Shown here piece after piece: positions 60,416 through 64,000 of a stretch of DNA of 64,000 nt (positions are counted from its first letter, which is position 1; every line of letters starts with the position of its first letter). The notes beneath the pieces are model-generated. The model was not told where the DNA came from. It did not search any database and saw nothing but the letters and a program-made list of their open reading frames with translations. The stretch comes from JABDMH01 sp050298535 (GTDB lineage Bacteria; Bacteroidota; Bacteroidia; Chitinophagales; Saprospiraceae): assembly GCA_050298535.1 (NCBI GenBank), contig JBNKUI010000010.1, forward strand, positions 124,001 through 188,000, in the 5' to 3' direction. The position numbers were made by a program, and so were the translations under genes.

Positions 60416-60423
60416 TACTTTTG
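60416..60423 (+). promoter_or_regulatory. -7 promoter box of the sucC operon
   Basis: TACTTTTG is an exact TAnnTTTG match, 25 bp before the sucC ATG at 60449. Confidence 0.55.
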
Positions 60424-60448
60424 GCCAAACTATTAACATCAGATCTAA

Positions 60449-61651
60449 ATGAATCTTCACGAGTACCAAGGAAAAGAATTATTGAAAAGCTATGGCGTAG
60501 CCATACAGGAGGGTATTGTCGTCAACACAGTTGAGGAAGCACTTCAAGCGTACAGCAAGTTGCAGGATGAAACGAATACTAAATTTGCTGTTGTCAAGGC
60601 GCAAATACACGCCGGAGGACGTGGAAAAGGTGGTGGAGTAAAACTTGCGAAGAATGGCGATGAGTTGAAAGAACATGCCAGCAATATTCTGGGTATGATG
60701 TTGAAGACGCCTCAGACTCCCGGAGGTATGGAAGGTCCAGGAAAATTGGTACGAAAGATATTGATCGCTGAGGATGTTTATGCACCTGATTTTGATGCCT
60801 GTAAAGAGTACTATGTCTCTATCTTAATGGATCGTGAGCGAAAGTGCAATGTGATAATCTACTCCACAGAAGGTGGCATGGATATCGAAACAGTTGCCGA
60901 GGAGACACCTCATCTTGTGCACAAAGAATATGTAGATCCTATGTTGGGTCTTTTACCTTTTCAGACTCGTAAGATAGCCTTCAATCTAGGTCTGAGTGGC
61001 CAGGCTTTTAAAGGAATGACTCGATTCATTAGTTCTCTGTACAAGGCATTTGTGGGATCTGATGCTTCCTTGTTTGAAATAAACCCCTGTCTAAAAACCG
61101 GCGATGATCGCATTCTGGCAGTCGATTGTAAGGTTTCTCTGGATGACAATGCTCTCTTCCGACATAAAGACCTGGAAGCCATGCGGGATACGGACGAAGA
61201 GGATCCCACCGAAGTGGAAGCCAGAAGTCATGGATTAAACTATGTAAATCTGGACGGTAACGTCGGCTGCATGGTAAATGGTGCAGGTCTTGCAATGGCT
61301 ACGATGGATATCATCAAGCTATCAGGTGGTGAACCTGCTAACTTCCTGGACGTAGGAGGCACTGCTGATGCCGAACGAGTGGAAAAGGCTTTCAGAATTA
61401 TTTTGAAAGATCCCAACGTCAAGGCGATACTTATTAACATCTTTGGCGGTATCGTACGATGTGATCGTGTCGCGAGCGGCGTAGTGCAAGCTTATAAAAA
61501 CCTGGGAACAGTGGATGTACCCATCATTGTAAGACTGCAGGGAACCAATGCGGATATCGCAAAAGAGATCATCGATAAATCCGGACTCAGTGTACGATCT
61601 GCTATTAAACTGGAAGAAGCAGCCGCTATCGTATCAGAAGTGCTTTCTTAG
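60449..61651 (+). CDS. sucC: succinate-CoA ligase (ADP-forming) subunit beta
   Basis: 400 residues. The ATP-grasp start NLHEYQGKELLKSYGV and VVKAQIHAGGRGKGGGVKLA are diagnostic. FEINPCLKTGDDRILAVDCKVSLDDNA carries metal ligands, and NIFGGIVRCDRVASGVV closes the CoA-side domain. It makes ATP from succinyl-CoA together with the alpha subunit SucD, which is not encoded in this window; split sucC and sucD loci occur in Bacteroidota. xseA follows after 2 bp, so the housekeeping operon is sucC-xseA-xseB. Confidence 0.97.
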   Translation: MNLHEYQGKELLKSYGVAIQEGIVVNTVEEALQAYSKLQDETNTKFAVVKAQIHAGGRGKGGGVKLAKNGDELKEHASNILGMMLKTPQTPGGMEGPGKLVRKILIAEDVYAPDFDACKEYYVSILMDRERKCNVIIYSTEGGMDIETVAEETPHLVHKEYVDPMLGLLPFQTRKIAFNLGLSGQAFKGMTRFISSLYKAFVGSDASLFEINPCLKTGDDRILAVDCKVSLDDNALFRHKDLEAMRDTDEEDPTEVEARSHGLNYVNLDGNVGCMVNGAGLAMATMDIIKLSGGEPANFLDVGGTADAERVEKAFRIILKDPNVKAILINIFGGIVRCDRVASGVVQAYKNLGTVDVPIIVRLQGTNADIAKEIIDKSGLSVRSAIKLEEAAAIVSEVLS

Positions 61652-61653
61652 AT

Positions 61654-62898
61654 TTGGCAGCAAAGACCTATACCCTTTCTGAGCTAACATCCTATATACA
61701 CAGGGTGGTAGCTCTAAACTTTCCTGAGCCATTATGGGTCAAATGTGAGATCCATCAGGTAAAGGCTAGTCGGGGACATCAGTATCTGGAATTGATACAG
61801 AAGCGACCTGATTCTGATCAGGTCGATGCACAGATATCAGCCGTACTATGGAGCAAGGACTATCTGCGAGTCAAGCACCAACTGGGTGACGTGCTCCAGC
61901 AGCTCTTGCAACATGGTACTGAAGTGGCTCTACAATGTGAAGTACAATACCACCCTGTATTTGGGTTGAAATTGAGAGTTCTGGATTTTGATGCTGCTTA
62001 TACCCTGGGACAATTAGAAGTGATCCGACAGGCTACCATTACAAAGCTCAAACAGCTTCAGTTAATTGAAAAAAACCGCTTGACAAATTTGCCTCCTGTC
62101 GTCCAGCGAATAGCCATCATCAGCACCCGCACAGCTAGTGGATATCAGGATTTCATAAACCATTTGCAGCAAAATGAATTGCATTTTCAGTTCCAAACTC
62201 AACTTTTTCATAATGCCCTCCAGGGTGCTTCAGTGAAGGGTGAACTACTGGATAATGTCAGTCTGATAACAGAAAGAAGAGATGATTTTGATGCAGTAGT
62301 GGTGATCAGAGGCGGTGGATCACGATTTGATTTGAGTGCCTTTGATGATTTCGAAGTTGCACAGGCTATAGCGAATTTACCACTTCCTGTCCTGACAGGT
62401 ATCGGCCATGAGACAGACCAGACTGTTGCGGATCTTGTCTCTTATCAGTCCTTTAAGACGCCAACCGCCGTAGCAAGTTTTCTACTGGATAGAAATTTGC
62501 TGTTTATTTCCACCATTTTGAATCTTCAATCCCGCATTCACAGATTAGCGACCCATCAGGTGCAAAAGCAGATACAACAGCTCGAGAGACTACAAAGCAG
62601 CATATCCTTTTTGAGCCAGAAGCAGATAGATATGGCTAGATTTCAACTACAAAAATTGGCGACCCAGATATCCTATGAAAGTAGAATATGCATTGATTAC
62701 TCACGTAGATATCTCAGCGAATTGAGAACGAAAATAGAATTACTCGATCCACGTTCCCTACTAAAGAAAGGGTATTCATTCACTGAAAGGAAGGGTGCAC
62801 GTGTGGAAAGTGTAGCTGCCCTGAGTGCCGGAGACTTAATACACACGTATTTTCGGGATGGGTCGGCAGAAAGTGTTATCCAAAAAATCACAAAATAA
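61654..62898 (+). CDS. xseA: exodeoxyribonuclease VII large subunit
   Basis: 414 residues from a TTG start at 61654, 2 bp after the sucC stop; no ATG fits. The N-terminal OB fold (YTLSELTSYIHRVVALNFPEPLWVKCEIHQVK) binds single-stranded DNA. The catalytic domain has IAIISTRTASGYQDFI, VVVIRGGGSRFDLSAFDD and TGIGHETDQTVAD. A coiled-coil segment (about 285-360) precedes the closing DPRSLLKKGYSFT motif. With XseB it degrades single-stranded DNA from both ends. It overlaps xseB by 1 bp (TAATG). Confidence 0.96.
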   Translation: MAAKTYTLSELTSYIHRVVALNFPEPLWVKCEIHQVKASRGHQYLELIQKRPDSDQVDAQISAVLWSKDYLRVKHQLGDVLQQLLQHGTEVALQCEVQYHPVFGLKLRVLDFDAAYTLGQLEVIRQATITKLKQLQLIEKNRLTNLPPVVQRIAIISTRTASGYQDFINHLQQNELHFQFQTQLFHNALQGASVKGELLDNVSLITERRDDFDAVVVIRGGGSRFDLSAFDDFEVAQAIANLPLPVLTGIGHETDQTVADLVSYQSFKTPTAVASFLLDRNLLFISTILNLQSRIHRLATHQVQKQIQQLERLQSSISFLSQKQIDMARFQLQKLATQISYESRICIDYSRRYLSELRTKIELLDPRSLLKKGYSFTERKGARVESVAALSAGDLIHTYFRDGSAESVIQKITK

Positions 62899-63122
62899 TG
62901 AGTGATCTTCTGCAAAATCTCAGCTACGAAGACGCAATGGCTGCTCTTGAAGCGATTGTCAAAGATCTGGAAGCTGGAAAAATTAGTATGGATCAACTTG
63001 ATTTGCAAGTGCGAAAGGCCAATGACCTAGTCGCTTATTGTGAGCAAAAACTAAGTTTGATTGAAGAAAAATTAAAAGATGCCAGGGAAGACAAAGTACA
63101 GGAAAACGAAGATCCATTTTAA
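62898..63122 (+). CDS. xseB: exodeoxyribonuclease VII small subunit
   Basis: 74 residues, the usual length. The sequence SYEDAMAALEAIVKDLEAGKISMDQL is typical of XseB, as is the second helix ANDLVAYCEQKLSLIEEKL. It forms a two-helix hairpin that wraps XseA. Its ATG overlaps the xseA stop by one base, so translation is coupled. It ends 10 bp before the convergent LptF/G gene. Confidence 0.95.
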   Translation: MSDLLQNLSYEDAMAALEAIVKDLEAGKISMDQLDLQVRKANDLVAYCEQKLSLIEEKLKDAREDKVQENEDPF

Positions 63123-63132
63123 CGTAAAGTAT

Positions 63133-64000
63133 CTATGCATTAGTGAGGTTCAATCTCTGAAATAGCTTCACAAAAAACTCCCTGACACTGGTTATATTCA
63201 CAAGTTTTGAATCATTCATAGCCTTTATTGTAAGAAATAATCCGATTGGAAACAGTATGATGCATGGTAGCCATGCGGCAAGGGTAGCATCCAACGTCAT
63301 GCTTCTGGCCAACTTCTCAAAGAGTTTGGAGATAATAATGAAGAACATGAAAAAGAAGATCGCCACCAGTAAGGGATAACCAAATCCGCCTTTTCGCACA
63401 ATAGCCCCCATCGGTGCCCCAATAAATAAAAAGATGAAACATACTACGGCAAATGCGTACTTGGTATGCAATTGGTATGTATACCGCTGCCGGCGCTCCT
63501 GCTCTGACCTCAGCTTCTGTCGATATTCATACAATCTGCTTTTCGAATTACGAATGATGTTTCTTGCATTTTCAGCATACACCATTCTACGTTCCACATC
63601 GAATGTAGCTAGAATACTTTCGGCCTGATGTAATGAGTCCAGGTAAGGTTGCTTTACTACAAACTTCCGATTTTTATCTCTTGGTACTAATTTCACCATA
63701 GAATCTTCTCCTTCCAGGGTGCTGTCAGAGCTGGTGGCTAGCAAACTGTCTTGCCGCATTTTTTCCATAGCTCTTGTCATCAGTGGTGGTAAGGTATCTA
63801 CCCCTTGGGGCTCTCTCATTCGCTGCTCTGAAACAGCCGCTGCTTTTTGCTGAAAAACAATTGTGGAATCAGTTGCGGCATCGTAATAGTAAAATTGCAT
63901 TTTCGTTCGCGTATCTGAAATAATCCCTCTCTGTAGTCGATTGATTCCCCGAGAGATCGAGTCGATCCCCTCAGATAGCTGAGAGGTACTTAACATAGCA
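63133..64000 (-). CDS. LptF/LptG-family LPS export permease (partial)
   Basis: The frame is open to the window edge, so the N-terminus is missing; at least 288 residues are visible. The visible part covers the end of the periplasmic domain and three C-terminal membrane helices (YAFAVVCFIFLFIGAPMGAIVRKGGFGYPLLVAIFFFMFFIIISK, and LDATLAAWLPCIILFPIGLFLTI). The IGAPMGAIVRKGGFG block is a hallmark of YjgP/YjgQ proteins. These permeases lift LPS out of the inner membrane with LptB. A large ~130-residue insertion rich in Ser/Asp precedes the helices, as in other Bacteroidota members. Confidence 0.92.
   Translation of the reverse strand, partial: AMLSTSQLSEGIDSISRGINRLQRGIISDTRTKMQFYYYDAATDSTIVFQQKAAAVSEQRMREPQGVDTLPPLMTRAMEKMRQDSLLATSSDSTLEGEDSMVKLVPRDKNRKFVVKQPYLDSLHQAESILATFDVERRMVYAENARNIIRNSKSRLYEYRQKLRSEQERRQRYTYQLHTKYAFAVVCFIFLFIGAPMGAIVRKGGFGYPLLVAIFFFMFFIIISKLFEKLARSMTLDATLAAWLPCIILFPIGLFLTIKAMNDSKLVNITSVREFFVKLFQRLNLTNA

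Noticed and set aside
61654..61656. Possible frameshift or missing start at xseA because no ATG is present
   Set aside because: A TTG start 2 bp after sucC gives a full-length protein with the expected N-terminal OB fold; coupling explains the weak start.

Overview
This window is an ordinary-looking stretch of chromosome from a member of the Bacteroidota, most plausibly a free-living (perhaps marine) saprospirian or cytophaga-like lineage. The evidence is direct. Two secreted proteins end in type IX secretion (T9SS) C-terminal sorting domains, and a third such domain survives as a fossil. Families largely restricted to the phylum are present (GLPGLI/DUF4412, DUF6702, DUF6580, PadR plus prefix-domain FtsX permease, a TPR/outer-membrane-barrel pair). 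Many genes are preceded by the Bacteroidota -7 promoter box TAnnTTTG. No tRNA, rRNA, CRISPR array, insertion sequence, prophage or obvious genomic island was seen.

Layout. 1-1674 (minus): DUF1080 protein (cut by the window edge), a VOC-domain fusion and a cupin, probably one operon. 1920-8810 (plus): aldo/keto reductase, FkbM methyltransferase, a VOC protein, dipeptidyl-peptidase III, a CotH-kinase-like lipoprotein and biotin carboxylase. 8812-16641 (minus): an S24/LexA-like regulator with a small partner gene, purL, tpiA and an M1 aminopeptidase. 16668-24 kb: CPBP protease, DUF6580 membrane protein, PgpH-type HD phosphodiesterase with a cobalamin adenosyltransferase, a LolD-like ATPase, a deoxynucleoside kinase and a short single-helix membrane protein. 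22.8-32.9 kb: SGNH hydrolase, NhaC antiporter, VCBS-repeat T9SS protein, YggS, COX3-like protein, cysteine synthase, MazG-like pyrophosphatase, coaE and rocD. 33-38.6 kb: a large periplasmic TPR protein, an outer-membrane barrel and a GIN-domain adhesin-like protein. 38.7-44.2 kb is the most accessory part: a beta-propeller lipoprotein, a RES-Xre toxin-antitoxin pair with a complete promoter, and a PadR regulator with a MacB/FtsX-type permease preceded by a 54-bp-spaced direct repeat. 44.2-46.6 kb: proB-proA. 46.6-58.5 kb (mostly minus): M28 peptidase cluster, esterases, exonuclease, acyltransferase, engB, VWA protein and mdh. 58.8-64 kb: M43 metalloprotease with a T9SS tail, sucC-xseA-xseB, and a partial LptF/LptG permease.

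How the genes fit together. The metabolic genes cover central carbon metabolism (tpiA, mdh, sucC), purine synthesis (purL), proline and ornithine metabolism (proB, proA, rocD), CoA synthesis (coaE), cysteine synthesis, fatty-acid/biotin-dependent carboxylation and cobalamin activation. The envelope genes cover LPS export (LptF/G), phospholipid synthesis, lipoprotein-type ABC transport and T9SS cargo. I did not find a clearly new defence or biosynthetic system. The observations most worth checking are the regulatory architectures (PadR repeat, S24 palindrome over its own -7 box, RES-Xre promoter/operator), the frameshifted T9SS sorting-domain fossil, the unlisted 56-residue membrane protein gene, the VOC fusion with an unassigned C-terminal half, and the CotH-kinase-like lipoprotein translationally coupled to biotin carboxylase. 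All functional statements come from reading motifs by eye; no database search was run.
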